Of a stretch of 64,000 bases of DNA, positions 11,595 through 23,390 are shown one piece after another; the stretch's first letter is position 1, and the number at the start of each line of letters is the position of its first letter. Source of the stretch: Apricaphanius iberus. Taxonomy: Eukaryota > Chordata > Actinopteri > Cyprinodontiformes > Aphaniidae. The DNA lies in contig JAPXFQ010002688.1 of assembly GCA_028564705.1 (NCBI GenBank), forward strand, positions 186,001 to 250,000, given 5' to 3'. Both the position numbers and the translations under genes were made by a program. A model generated the notes under the pieces. That model saw only the letters and a list, made by a program, of their open reading frames with translations, searched no databases and was not told the origin of the DNA.

Positions 11595-12235
11595 GTCACT
11601 ACCTATATAATTTCAGAGGTTTGACATTCCATGCTAGAAAGACTACGACAATGACCTTGGAGAAGTAGCTGTTGTGGTCCATCAATCTAGAAAGGGTTAT
11701 GCAACTATTTATACGCAATTAGAAGTGAAAAAGATCATTATCAAGTTAACCACATGTAAGGCAATTCACTTATTAGGAGTGGACAACTAGTCAAATTGAT
11801 CCTAGTGTTTCCACAGGCATCAGTTAGGATACTGAATGTTAAAACTAATAAAATTTTTAGGAAAAAAGACCAGAAAAGTGTGGTTAGTTTGAAAGGGTTT
11901 CTGGATATGAGCCCCTTAATTTTTTTTTGCAAAGTCTGAAAAGCTAAATCTTTAATAAAAATTTCTAAAAAAACAACTACAACCCAAAATATACATTTTT
12001 GATCATAATTAAGTAAAAATACCTCATACTGACTGTTGAACACGGTGGTGGAGGGGTCATTTTTAGGGATGTTTTACAGCCTGTGTTTTGCATTCATTGA
12101 GGCAACCATGAAGTTAGTTGTATACCAGTGTTCCAGAGTCAATTGAGAGACTATATGTCAGATGGCTAAAGCTTGAATAACAGTTAGTCGTGTAACACAA
12201 TGATGAACCCGAACACTCAAGAATCTGCGGCAGAA
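11595..12235 (+). mobile_element. Degraded Tc1/mariner element (transposase remnant)
   Basis: The sequence follows a known fish Tc1 transposase gene in order on the plus strand. It has a CCATCAATCTAGAAAGGGTT block (DNA-binding region), CAGTTAGGATACTGAATGTTAAA, then CACGGTGGTGGAGGGGTCAT (codons for the HGGGGV-type motif), and finally a region corresponding to the second catalytic aspartate (about 12200-12225). Many stops and indels make it non-functional. A LINE fragment follows directly and nothing recognisable of the Tc1 resumes after it. Confidence 0.75.
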
Positions 12236-12239
12236 CATA

Positions 12240-13185
12240 ATTACTTATTTCAGTATGTGAGGCTCCATCGAAGGGAACTGTTGAACCTAATTTATGTTTG
12301 AACTGTTTTGATTCAGTTGAATTTTCAAATTTATCAAAAATATTAGCCTCAATTAAACCTGCAGCTTGGATGTTGGACCCAATCCCAACCAAATTATTCA
12401 AGGAAATGTTCCCTTTGGTTAATGTCCACATTTCAGATTTGATAAATGTGTCCTTAGTACATGAATACGTACCACAGGAATTTAGGGTTTCTATAATTAA
12501 AACTTTAGTCTAGAAACCCTCTCTTGATCATGATGACTTAGTTGATAATATACTTATATCTTACCTTCCTTTCTCATCTAGAATCCTTGAGAAAATTGTT
12601 TTTAATCAAGTCTGTGAGCATCTAAACAGTAACCACCAGTTTAAAGAATTTCAGAGGAGCTCATCCTAGCACTGAACGAGCACTACTGAAAGTTACTAAT
12701 GATTATCTCATAGGCTCACATAATGGACTTGTAAATGTTCTGGTCTTGTTCAGTTTCACTGCTTCTTTTGACACAGTTGTTGATATTATTTTGGAAAGGC
12801 TTGAACATGTTAAAAAAATTTAATTTAATAGAATGTGTAAAATTGTGATTTATTAATGGTGTTGAAAACATAAGTCAAATGATAGATTTCAAGCCAACAG
12901 TTAGCTGTATGCCAAGAGGGGTCTGATGTCCAAAAACAATGAAGTAATGCAAAGAAGAGCAGGCAAAAACTACTTTCCTGTTTCAGTGATTATATGAAGA
13001 TTAAATGCAGCAGATTTGGCCTTCTCCTTTTCCATAGTACCCTTGTGTGTTATCTTCAGATTATTTCATTGAGGAGGATATAAATATAGCTCTTAATTTA
13101 CACGAGGTTCCACAATCCACTATAAAGCCTGAAGATGTTTATAATGATAATGAATAAGTTCATCAGTGGTTCCACAGCCAGAGGA
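12240..13185 (+). pseudogene. Degraded Rex1/L2-type LINE reverse transcriptase fragment
   Basis: Frame 12298-12513 reads PTKLFKEMFPLVN and YVPQEFRVSIIK, which are typical of the region just before the reverse-transcriptase fingers in Rex1/L2-type non-LTR elements. Later, in broken frames, come SRILEKIVFNQVCEHL, a degraded 'DLSAAFDT' block near 12750-12780, and a TIKPED segment near 13120 corresponding to the region after the catalytic aspartates. Stops and indels occur throughout. This is an old, 5'-truncated, inactive copy. Its 5' edge abuts the Tc1 remnant upstream. Confidence 0.75.
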
Positions 13186-13861
13186 ATTTCTTCTGGAGGT
13201 GAGATAAAGGCCTTATTGAGGCACAGTTATTAAACTCCCAGCTTGGGTAGTTAGTAAGCAGCCGCTGAAGATTGTTAGAACAAACATCCACTTACAGCTC
13301 GCGCTTCTCTCTCTCCCTGTGTCTGAACACAGCAGCTCGGCCCAGCCCAGTGCCAAAGGGCTGTCAGAAAACTGTTCTTTCATCAGGAAACATATTTATT
13401 TCCTTTTTGCCAGTCTGTCTGCCAATCCCCACGGAGCTGTTTGGTTAAGGCAGAGATTTGACAGAGTTGAGACAGAGAGAGGGAGACTGAGGGCTTTTGC
13501 ACATTTATGTGTTAAAATCAAAGTGCTTTGTGTGAAATGGGGAGTTTGTGTGCCTGCGTACATGTGTACGGATGTGTTGCTGTGTGGCAGTGATGGCTGG
13601 CAGCAGGTCTGTGTCTTGCTGTGTGGTAGCTCTGGGGTGCAGCTCACACCGGTGGGGTTTACAGGAGGAATGGGAGGAGGATGTGTGGGAGGGTGACAGC
13701 CAAACGCTCGCCCTTGGGCTCCCCAGACACCTAACTGCTGAGGAGGAGGGTGAAATATGTATGTATGTGTGGGTGTGTGTAAAAAGAGACCGGGAACGCA
13801 GGCGCACACACATGTGTGTCTCTAAACGCTCAGATTCTGCTGATCCAGCAGCCTCTGCTCA

Positions 13862-13924
<63 letters not shown>

Positions 13925-15084
13925 CCTCCCCACTTCTTCTTCTCTTCTCCACTCCCCTGCTCCCTCTTTATGGCAATGCACGTAGGTCACCTTCTCAGTT
14001 GCTGAATTTAATACTCAGCTGGAAAGAGGCAAGAGGGGAAAAAAGGCAGAAGCAGACCAGCAGAAGTGTGGATAGTGGAATTTTTCATTTCTTTCACAGT
14101 GAATTTTTAGATAATTTATGAGACAGATTGTGAGGACATCCACAGAGAAAAACATACGAGCATCTGCCCGTGCAGCACAAGTACACACACAGGGACACAC
14201 ATGGGCTCATGGTGCATTGAGGCTTCGTCGGTTGATTAGCAGTCGGGTCACCTTTCTCCAGCTGTGAGTGTCGTTCATTTAGATGAGAGTGATAAAACAG
14301 GAAACACTATAGCTGCAGGCTCACAGCAGATAGTAACAGTGGCCACCACACGGGGAACACATCAGCGGTGGCTCAACCCACCAAGCTCCCCAAGCAACCA
14401 GGAGAATTTCTTTGTTCCTGACTGTATGAAATTCTATGAAATACTGATTTAATACCTGGGCTTTTTGTTACTTGAGAGTATAAGCTGTAGATTTCCAAAT
14501 AGAAAACCTTTTCATCCATTTCTGCGCCTCCAGTAGAGAACCTGATTTCTGTTATAGACCAATCAAACCAGAAGCATTAGGAATAGATTGCTATTCATGG
14601 AACTCACAAAAAATGTTTCACAGGTTTTATAATAAATTTTAGCCTGGAATGTAGACTACTTGAATTGAATTATTATACCAAACAAATTTTAGTCTTGTAC
14701 AAGTCTATTTATGGGGTCCCATGCTGTGACTAATGCTACAAGCCAGTGAGTTTTAGAAAATTGTCTTTTAATGACTTTAAATTTCCTTTTTACTTCACAA
14801 AGCATCAATGCCAAATGTTTCATTACTTTTATTAAAGCATGACAGATGTGACTGAGATCTTGTCATTAGGTTTTACCATAATTAATTTATCTGATCTTTA
14901 AAGCTGAATTTTGGAAAAGATATTTATCTATCAATGTTTTATAAGTCTCTAAAGTGATTCAATACAGTACAATACTATGATGTAGAGCTGGTGCTCCACA
15001 GCATTTCTTATTCTTCCTGAGTCCCGACTTTCAACCATAAACCATTTTAGCCAATACAATTCAAGTTTCCACCTTATTGGCAGT
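13186..15084. other. Gene-free stretch, partly pyrimidine-rich
   Basis: Long open frames between 13319 and 14121 arise from low-complexity GT-, GGA- and TC-rich DNA and show no family motif. The TC microsatellite at 13865-13920 is listed separately. No exon is supported. Confidence 0.5.
13865..13920. repeat. (TC)28 microsatellite
   Basis: Twenty-eight uninterrupted TC units, followed by a C-rich pyrimidine tract to about 13965. Such polypurine-polypyrimidine tracts can adopt triplex structure. Confidence 0.95.
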
Positions 15085-15455
15085 CAGTCAACTTGCAGTT
15101 TCCGAGACTTCAGAGCGCAACTGTAGCCTATGCGGCTGGTTAGAGGCACTATGATGTGTGCCAAACACAGGTGCGAAACACCAGTGCCTGCTGCTGCTTT
15201 CCTCCCGCAGCCTTTTCTGTAGCTGAAGCATAGTTTAGGGTTAATTAAATGTTTTTTTTCAGAGCCTTTTAGACTTCTGATCAGTTTAATTGTAGAAATG
15301 TTTGCTCATTTTAAAACTTTGCCATGGATGCAGCCCCCAGAACAACATCTAAACCCCCATGGGAAGTCATCTCCCTGAGGCAAAAATCCCAAACCTCATT
15401 ACAATTACCTCTCCAGCAATCCCACTATTTGATTACACACAAATGGATGTGAATT
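15085..15455 (+). repeat. Unclassified dispersed repeat 'Y', copy 1
   Basis: This is collinear with 54640-54990. Shared blocks in the same order include GCTGAAGCATAGTTTA, ACTTCTGAT followed by TTTAATTG and AGAAATGTTT, and AACCTCAT..ACAAT.ACCTCT followed by CAGCAATCCCACT and TTTGATTAC. No terminal inverted repeats or coding frame were seen. It ends directly upstream of a LINE fragment. Confidence 0.8.
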
Positions 15456-15465
15456 ATGGTTTCAT

Positions 15466-16815
15466 GTGAAGAAGGACCCACTGCAGCACCTCTTCAACCT
15501 TAGCCTGACCCAGGAGAAGGTTCCAGTGTTGTGGAAGACATCCTGCCTTGGTCTAGTACCAGAGAAAAATCACCCATCACTCATCAACGACTATATACCT
15601 GTTACCCTGACATCCCACATCATGAAGGTCCTGGAGAGACTCCTGTTGCCACACCTGAGTAAGCAAACTACAACATATCAGGACCCCCTGCAGTTTGCTT
15701 ATCACCGGTGTTGAAGATTCCATCATCAACCTGCTTCAACCAACTCAATGTCATTTGGACAAAGATGGCAGCACTGTGATAATCATGTTCTTTGATTTCT
15801 CCAGTGCATTCAACTCAATTCAGTCTGATTTACTTTGTCAGAACTTCTTTAAGACACCGGTGGAGGCCCCTACAATCAGCTGGATCAATGACTACCTGAC
15901 AAACAGACCACAGTTTGTGAGACTGAAGAACTGTGTATCAAACCAGCTGGTCAGCAGCACAGAAGCACCACAAGGGACAGTACTCTCACAATTCAGTTTA
16001 ACTCGGTTCATCTCAGACTTCCAGTATAAGACAGATACCTGTCATCTGCAGAAATACTCAGACAACCCTGCATTTGTTGGGTGTATCAGAGTTGGAGAAG
16101 AAACTGAATATAGAGAGCTCATGGACTGCTTTTTGGCATGGTGTGAAAGCAATCCTCTTACCTTGAATGTGAATAAAACAAAGTAGGTGATTGTAGATTT
16201 AAAAAGAAGGGATACATCAATGAATGTTTCCATCCTGGGAGAAGAAGTTGAGGTGGTGAGGAATAAAAAATGCCGGAGTTCACCTGGACAACAGACTGGA
16301 CTGGAGAATCAACAGTGAAACCGTCTAAGAAGGGTCAGAAGAGACTGTACTTTTTGAGGAAGCTGAGGTCCTTCAAGGTTTGCAGCAAGATGCTGCAAAT
16401 CTTCTGCAAGTCTGTTGTGGAGAGTGTCATCTCTTTGTCCATCATCTGTTGGGGTAGCAGCATCAGAGCCAGTAACTTACCAAGGCTCAACAACCTGATC
16501 AAGAAGGCTGGTTCTTTTCTGGGGACACCTGTGGAACAACCGGAGAGAATTATGCAAAGAAGGATTGTTCATAAAATAAAAAAGATTATGGACAACCCTG
16601 AGCATCCTCTTCATGAGACTATCCTACAGCAACAGAGTATCTTCAGTGGGAGGCTTCTTCAGTTTCGCTGCAACACTGACTGCTACAGGAAATCTTTTCT
16701 CCACACAGCCATTGTGATCTACAACAACTACTTGAAGAATAAATTAGTAATGAGCTACAACAACACTTAATTTACCTCTGGGATCAATCAAGTATTTATG
16801 AATTTGAATTGAATC
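15466..16815 (+). pseudogene. L2/CR1-type LINE, reverse transcriptase, three broken frames
   Basis: Three consecutive plus-strand frames cover the end of a non-LTR reverse transcriptase. 15466-15714 has VPVLWKTSCLGLVPEKNHPS and DPLQFAYH. 15695-16186 has IIMFFDFSSAFNSIQ, YLTNRPQFVRL and APQGTVLS. 16270-16770 has LYFLRKLRSFKVCSKMLQ, CWGSSIRASNLPRLNNLIKK and IMDNPEHPLHETI. The order matches the palm, thumb and C-terminal region of fish L2/CR1 elements. The catalytic motif is Y-S-D-N (16055-16066), so the second aspartate is lost. There is also a frameshift near 15708, a stop at 16184-16186 and a further frameshift near 16260. The 3' end (about 16770-16815) has the GGGATCAAT-like tail and TTGAATTGAAT repeats of this group. 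5'-truncated and inactive. Confidence 0.88.
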
Positions 16816-16834
16816 AATTTGACTTTTATAGGTA

Positions 16835-17258
16835 GTTCTTTGTAGGTATGGGTATCGATTCAAATTTCAAGAATCAATTCGATTCCGATTCACAAAAGTT
16901 AGAATCGATTATCACGATCTGATCCAATTTGATCCGATTCAATCTGATCCAGCTCGATGTTGATATGGGTCAGTGCTAATAAATGTTTTTTTAAGCTGTT
17001 ATTTTAATGATATGCCTGATATTCAATGACTTAAGAATGGGTAAGTAACAGTTCATCATGGAAAACTGTATTAACTCTTCAGACACAAAACTTAAAATGG
17101 CCATCTGGACTTTTCCTTCCTATTTCAGTTTTTAAAAAGGCAAACTATTCTAAAAAATAGAATTGATTTTTGAACTTGTGAATCGATTCGTTTCGATTTC
17201 TACAAGAATCGATTCAGAATCGATTATTCGATTATTTCAACACAGCTCTAGTTTTTTG
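16835..17258. mobile_element. hAT-like MITE rich in AATCGATT motifs, 8-bp target duplication
   Basis: The element is 16843-17250 (408 bp), flanked by GTTCTTTG (16835-16842) and GTTTTTTG (17251-17258), an 8-bp duplication with one mismatch. Both ends begin TAG on their outer strand (TAGGTATGGG and TAGAGCTGTG). The subterminal regions are packed with AATCGATT/GATTCGATT palindromes. No coding capacity. Confidence 0.75.
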
Positions 17259-17344
17259 TTCTGTTTGTTTGGAATGAGTATTATATAATGTGAATAAAAG
17301 ATAACCAGCCCCCCTCCCCCACATAAAAATACATATCTAGCACG

Positions 17345-17435
17345 ACCTCTGTGATACATGCATATCCGAGTCCTGATCGGGAGGCAACATCCGATTCCGA
17401 TCAAAACATTTTAATCAGATCTGGACATCCCTAGT
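17345..17435. mobile_element. hAT-like terminal fragment
   Basis: The segment ends GATCTGGACATCCCTAG, which on the opposite strand starts TAGGGATGTCC, a terminus I know from fish hAT-like non-autonomous elements. The GATCGGGAGGCAAC block inside it also fits. No partner end was found. Confidence 0.55.
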
Positions 17436-17574
17436 GGTCATATTGGAAGAGGGCATCAGTCATGAAGAATTTACCTCTGAATTCTCTCTGACACAAATTC
17501 AATCAGTTAATGCTCGATAGCACTTGCTGTGAGGCTAGCTCTTTGACCCACCGTCACAGCACTTGTGATGCACA

Positions 17575-17690
17575 TGTGCAATTGTACAGGGGAGAAGGGA
17601 TGTTCTGGTTGGGCCCTTGGTACGTTGGATTCCAAAAAAATTATCTCTCCCTCAAAACATCGGGACAGCAACTTTTAATTTTAATTAATC
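17575..17690 (+). repeat. Unclassified dispersed repeat 'X', copy 2
   Basis: Plus-strand partner of the copy at 926-1085. It shares CCTTGGTACGTTGG and the flanking collinear blocks. Boundaries are approximate. Confidence 0.55.
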
Positions 17691-17699
17691 ATTTCAGAA

Positions 17700-19502
17700 T
17701 TTAGTGAAGACGGTGTAATGTGATAAATATACCTATTCTTTAACTTTATGATTTTCCTTCTACTTTATTGTTATTAACAATTTTATATTTATGTGTATCA
17801 CAAATTCATAGTACATTACATTAAAGTTCTGGGATGTATTGTGACAAAAGATGCCAGAAAATTCAGATGGTTTAAATACCATTGCATAGTACTGTATAAT
17901 ACAGCTAATATAGAATACAGTATTAATAGAGCAACAGAGCTAAATCAAGAGAAATGGGAAAATGCTTTAGGTGAGATATCAGATATCCTCATACACTTTT
18001 TATCGCTTTTTACCTGTTATTTAACTATACAGCCCCTCAGCATTATGTTGATGATGAAAATTAAAATGGATAGAGTGACAGAGCTTATTCCTCCAGCTCC
18101 TCAGGAATCCTGCCACATGGGGGCATGCCTTGTCTAATGTGCGGCTTGGCTGCTCACTACTGTAGGGACATGATTATTGGTTAGGGTTGCACCTTTGTGT
18201 GTTTGGATGTGTAGGGGATGAAGTCCTCGTCTTCACCTGGCTGGCAGAATGCCTCCTGTTCAATCTCTGTTCTGTCAAACTTACTTACCTTCCACCACTA
18301 ACAACAGATGTCTGGCTTGCAGAACCTGCCCCTTCGGTGGTTGTTTGTGCCCTTAGGTATCACACAGACACACATTCACAGAGCTGGTTGTGTTAGCCGT
18401 CTGTCAGTCAGCATCAGTAGCCAGCACCTTTATTACAGCAGGCAATAAGTCGGTGAACAGCGGAAGAGTTTGATGGAGTCAACGACAGACAACAAACAAA
18501 TCTCAAAAGAGGGTCAAGAGCTAAGTCTTGTTTTTTTAGGCTAGTTTATTAAGATCTTTTAGTAAATCATAAATTTTTGATTTCATAGAACTGTATCTGT
18601 CTCTGGGAAAAACATATATTAAACACAGTGATTCTATGTTGTCATGACAGTGTGAAGTTGTCATTATTTCGAAACAGACCTGCACATTTACCAGCAAGCA
18701 AGAAGCTTATTTGCTGGGCCACAGTTCACATCACCATGTCATGATTTGTTACTTAGTAACCACTCTAGCATTTGGGATACATTAAAATATATAATGAAAT
18801 TAAACTTTCTCTGGTCCGGATGGTACTGATGACGGATTGTACCTGTTTATATGGTGGTAGTTTCCAATACTATATATTATTATTAATACAATATAGCACT
18901 GCTTTGGGATAGAGCTCAGAAATTTACTATTCCTTTAGGATGCATAATATTTTGTTAGCTAAGCAGAAGGACTTTGGTTGCCAGCTGAATGGAGGGGCAT
19001 TCCTTTGCAGCTGATCAAAAAACATGCACGCGCGCGCAGACACACACACAAATAAGATACAGTTTTTTCTTACTTTTAGGTACTCTTGTTGAATATGTTG
19101 TTGAACTTGTAAGATATTGTCTTATCAAGGAGATGCACATATGCTGGAGAAAGAAGTGGTTTAGCTGTTCTGTTCAACTGAGTAAATAGTTTCTTTAAAG
19201 AGTTTTGACACTTGATGATCCAGGGTTTCACCAGCATACTGTATGTCATCCTTATTTTGACAGATAAAAGTTTCTACTAACGGTGATATTATTTGGCCTA
19301 TGCCTCACTTGGGAGTTAAGAAAGTAAAATTTTTCACCCACAATACAAATCCAAAAGCACAAATACTTTTGCTCTTTAAAAAAATGAGTTGACCTGCTAT
19401 TCTGTGTGGTTATTGGTTATTTCTTCCGAAGAGATTCATCTGCTGTCCTATTTGACAACATTGAAATATTTCAATGCAGTTTTCATGCGATGATACATTT
19501 AA
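17700..19502. other. Gene-free intronic sequence
   Basis: No recognisable gene or element. A CA-rich patch lies at about 19038-19050. Open frames around 17793-18137 and 18187-18396 carry no family motif or splice-site support. Confidence 0.45.
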
Positions 19503-20072
19503 AGTGATAGTCTGGACTTTGTAAGAAAAAAGAGAGAGAGGGACATGATTTGAAAAAAAAACAACCCAAGCTCCCAACCCCTCCCTTTCTGATTGGTCTT
19601 GAAGCCGCGCCTACTTTTCCGTGCACGCGCCAGGTCAATGGGCCAAGACGTGCGGAGGAGAGAGAGAAAAAAACAACCAGAGTGTCAACAATGGAGTTAT
19701 CGGAGGTGAGGATGCTTTTTTGGTTTGAAATCGGTATCTTCTTCTCTTGAGCTGAGTGTTGATCCATGGCTGTGCTCGGGACTAATGGCGGAGGCTTGAT
19801 TCGGAGACTTTGTGTAAACAGAAAACTGAGCATGCACGCAGTTACGAGCACGAGCACACAGTGTTCGTGATGCCCTTGGCATCACTTGATTGGTTCAAGT
19901 GGATGGCACCGTGGCTTTTGAGCCATAGCTGACATACGTGAAGGCGGGACTTACCCGTAATGTTATAATTCATAAAATGACTTATTTTATATCAACATTT
20001 ATGGCCAGGAGGTCAATTTAATACAATTCTTAAAATGTGTAATTAATTTAGAGATCCAGACTATAACTTTAA
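19499..20072. mobile_element. TTAA-flanked MITE (piggyBac- or Kolobok-like)
   Basis: The element is 19503-20068. TTAA stands at 19499-19502 and at 20069-20072. Terminal inverted repeats are AGTGATAGTCTGGAC on the left and, on the opposite strand at the right end, AGTTATAGTCTGGAT, with 2 mismatches in 15. A TTAA target duplication is used by piggyBac and Kolobok transposons. The interior contains CpG-rich sequence around 19600-19660 and no transposase. Confidence 0.8.
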
Positions 20073-22019
20073 ACAGCAGATGTTCACAGAGTGTTTGATT
20101 GAATAATTCCTGCTTTCCTGGATCAGTTAACAAATGATGTTTCACTTTTATGTCTACTCTTAAAACTAAATCAACACATTAGATATCACAGGGAATTACT
20201 GTGATACCTGGAAACTTTCTTTTAGTGTTAGTTTGGATATTCTGTTTAGAACTAAATATTGTTTCTGGTATTGCTTTTAAATTGAAAATGTTATTATATT
20301 GCATTTTTAACTTACTTGCATGTTAGTGACATTTCCTTCTAATTCTATATATTTTATAGATAAATACTTTTTCTTTCTCCCATATAAGGTATATTTTTTA
20401 ATGGGCTAAATCCAAATTAGTATTTTATTTGCTTCTTTAATCTAAACTTTAAATGATTTACAATTGACCTAGCTATATGCACGCTGCAGGACTTTTTTTC
20501 CGGCTGCAGCAATTCATTTCTTGAAAGCAAAAGTTAAACAGTGGTTCCAAATAACCTGCACCAATTTCAACAACAGCAGGCCTACTTTAACTCACTGCCA
20601 AGACTGTTTCAAGGTTAACATATATTCATTGATTTCCAAATCAGTACCACCGCCTAATTACCCACAAATCCATTTGTTTCCCCCAGTGGCCTGTTTCAAT
20701 ATTTCATTCTTGTAAGGCTATGTCTAGAAAATTAAATCTAAATTAAACCATTGTAAATGTCTCAGACAGGACTGGAACGGGTTTCTGTCTAAGGTTTTAC
20801 CTCTTTTACCTTCACTGTAATTGTGTCTACAGACTGCGACTTAAGATGCAGTCAAACAGCTTAATTCAAACAACAAAAAGTAAAAGGTTGAATACTTAGT
20901 TAAACAACAATTTCAAATGTAGGTTTTGATTAATGTTCTACAACCAACCCAAGTATTTTTATGTCACTACTACTTCATTTTTTTCTTTTGTAAGATATGG
21001 GCATTATGCTCAAATGACCATGATAATATTCCATGATTCACTTAGAATGTGCTTGAAGATCTTGTAAATTTAAATGAACTGAATGGGAAAGTTCCCTTTA
21101 ACAAAAAAAACCCCAACAACAATAATGTTGCTTTTTTCCTTTTAAAAAGTGTACCACACGGTAAAATCTCAGGTAAGATCCTACACTCTGTCTGTCAAAC
21201 ACACATACATAGACACACGCACCCTCCTACACACAAAAGTGCTAACACACCTCACATCTCAGTATTATAGAGTGAACAATTGAACATCAGTAGCTCCCCT
21301 TGTGGGAACTTCAAAGCGGCTGCTGTTTGACTCTTTTGATACTTGTGTAGAGCATACATTTGGTCGATTTCTAACAAATTAATTTATAAAAAATCAACTC
21401 GCTGTTAATTTTTCTGTCTAACTTTTTACGTTAACTTACCCCTGCTCTGCCTTGATTCTGATTAGGCTGTGCCCGAACCAGTTCCTTCAGGGTTTTTGTC
21501 TGATTACAGCTTGCCTTTGTCTTGGAGCCAATAAAATAAAATGGTCACAATGCGATGCATCACCTTTGTATTTTACCCCCTGACTGTTTGATTTATTAAC
21601 CTGGTTGCTTGTATGATGTGACGTTCCTTCTCCATCAATTGCTTAATTAATTCTACATTAATTTTATACAGACAGCTATTGCTGCAAATTGATAAAAAAG
21701 TGCCATGTTTTTTATAGCTATCTTCTCCCCAGGCAGAATTTATTGGTCTTTCTTTCTTACTCTTGGGTTTTTTCACTTCTCCTTTCCTTGTCACCCCTCC
21801 TCCCTCAGTGGAAACTCTGATTAATGTTGAACTGTTTTATTTTGTGCAACTCTCTTCAAGTGATTTCTCGTTTTGCATGCCAGAATGGACATTGAGCTTC
21901 ACCATATTTGTTTTAACCTAAAAGGAAATGACAAATTCTCCCCCAAACAAATTTCCTCTGCATTTGCCTTGTGAAGCTATTTATGTATCTTAAGATCTTT
22001 TCATATTTTTATTTTATTG
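20073..22019. other. Gene-free intronic sequence
   Basis: AT-rich. A loose CA-rich patch lies at 21198-21237. No exon or element was recognised. Confidence 0.45.
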
Positions 22020-22615
22020 ATATTGTAACACCTACAAACTTTGGCATATTTTACTGGGATGTCATATAAAAGGAAAGTTATGCATAGTTTGAGAAATTAT
22101 ACGACAAAAGAAAATGTGAGTTGTGTTTGTATTATGCTCCCCTGAGCTAATACTTGGTAAAAACAACTTTGGCTGCGATTACAGTTGCCCAGTCTTTAAT
22201 GCATGTCTCTAACAGCTTTTTTACAAGTAGAGGCTGATTTTCTTTCCCCATTTTAATTTATCCCAAACTCATTCACATTCAATAAAGAGAGAACACCAGG
22301 ACTTGCTACAGATACTCGGAATTTAAATCTGAGCTGTTCTATCATAGATCTGGTTGTTTATAGTCATTATTCTTCTGGTTGGTAAACTTCAACTTCTAAC
22401 CGGCTTTATTCCAGAATTGTTCTCCATTTTTTTCATTTTGTACATTAATTCTAACACGATTCCCTCTCCTGCTGAAGAAAAGCTCCAACAGCATAATACT
22501 GCCACTATCCTGTCTCACCATGGGGATGGAACCTGGAGGGTGTTTGCTTTTGTGCCAAGCAGGACTTCTTATTGCTGTTATTAACAGTCACCTTAATTCT
22601 TTCCTCTTGTTTATG

Positions 22616-22790
22616 TGCCAATAAGCAAGACACTTAACCCCAAGTTTCCTATCAATCCTCTGTTTCGGTGTATGAATATGTATGCTTCATGAATGTGAAT
22701 GGTTGAATGTGGCTCCAGAGTAAAGCTCTTTGAGTGGTCAGTATGACTAAAAAAGCGCCATATAAACTCATACCATTTACATTTTTGTTA
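22616..22790 (+). mobile_element. SINE family B fragment nested in Tc1
   Basis: This matches the 3' part of the full-length copy at 55676-55934: GCAAGACACTTAACCCC, TGAATGTGGCTCCAG.GTAAAG, CTTTGAGTGGTCAG.ATGACTA and a TATAAA..CATTTAC tail. The tRNA-like head is missing. Tc1 sequence resumes directly after it. Confidence 0.75.
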
Positions 22791-23089
22791 GAGCTACTCG
22801 TTGTGTTGTAACATATCCCCCCATCTGAGCTGTATATTTCTGCAGGTCCTCCAGTTACCATCAGCCTCTTGACAGCTGAATTAATTACTTTTTATCCTGC
22901 ACTGGCTTGCCAGTTTAGATGGATGATCAAGCGCTGGTTGGCTTTTAGCTTTAGCACATGCTCCAAATGCTCCATTAAATGATACAAAAAAATCAAGATG
23001 TTGTTTTATAACCTATGTTTCCTTTATACATCAAACAAATTCATCTCCAAAGTGTCTGCTATCTTCCTTATTCTTTATGATGCTGTTTG

Positions 23090-23220
23090 TTCATTGATGT
23101 CTGTGATGGACTGGCGACCTGTACCTTGCCACTTGCACATTGACAGCTGGAGATAGGCACCAGCCCCCCCGCAACCCCTTGAGGATAAGCGGTTTAGAAA
23201 ATGGATGGATGTTCAGTGAT
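23090..23220 (+). mobile_element. SINE family A 3' fragment nested in Tc1, 9-bp target duplication
   Basis: The insert 23099-23211 contains GGACTGGCGACCTG, GGAGATAGGCACCAGC, GAGGATAAGCGG and a GGATGGAT tail. It is flanked by TTCATTGAT (23090-23098) and TTCAGTGAT (23212-23220), a 9-bp duplication with one mismatch. On both sides the host sequence is the same Tc1 element. The head with the polymerase III promoter is missing, as expected for a 5'-truncated retroinsertion. Confidence 0.85.
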
Positions 23221-23390
23221 CCTGTCTTACAAACCTCAGGTTTTCACAGAACAGCTGCCTTTGTACAGAGATGAAATTACACACAGGTGCTCATAGTTTA
23301 CAAAAAGTTTGAGGATCATAAATGTTTTTGAAAACTACTGTACATTGTTTACTGTGACGTGAGATGATAGAAATAAATTTTTTTTGGTAA

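Larger units (their letters stand above)
22020..23390 (-). mobile_element. Degraded Tc1/mariner interrupted by two SINE fragments
   Basis: On the minus strand this follows a common fish Tc1 element from end to end. Recognisable plus-strand blocks in order are TACTTGGTAAAAACAACTTT near 22152, CCTGCTGAAGAAAAGCTCC near 22468, CACCATGGGGATGG near 22517, GGACTTCTTATTGCTG near 22561, CATCTGAGCTGTATATTTCT near 22821, ATGATGCTGTTTGTTCA near 23077, and TTCACAGAACAGCTGCC then ACACAGGTG near 23240-23290. The transposase is riddled with stops. Two unrelated inserts (22616-22790 and 23099-23211) split it, so the Tc1 is older than both SINE insertions. Confidence 0.8.

Noticed and set aside
13319..14121. 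Several overlapping open frames of 100-145 codons on both strands
   Set aside because: They run through GT-, GGA- and TC-repeat DNA, have low-complexity translations (serine/leucine runs), and show no domain or splice support.
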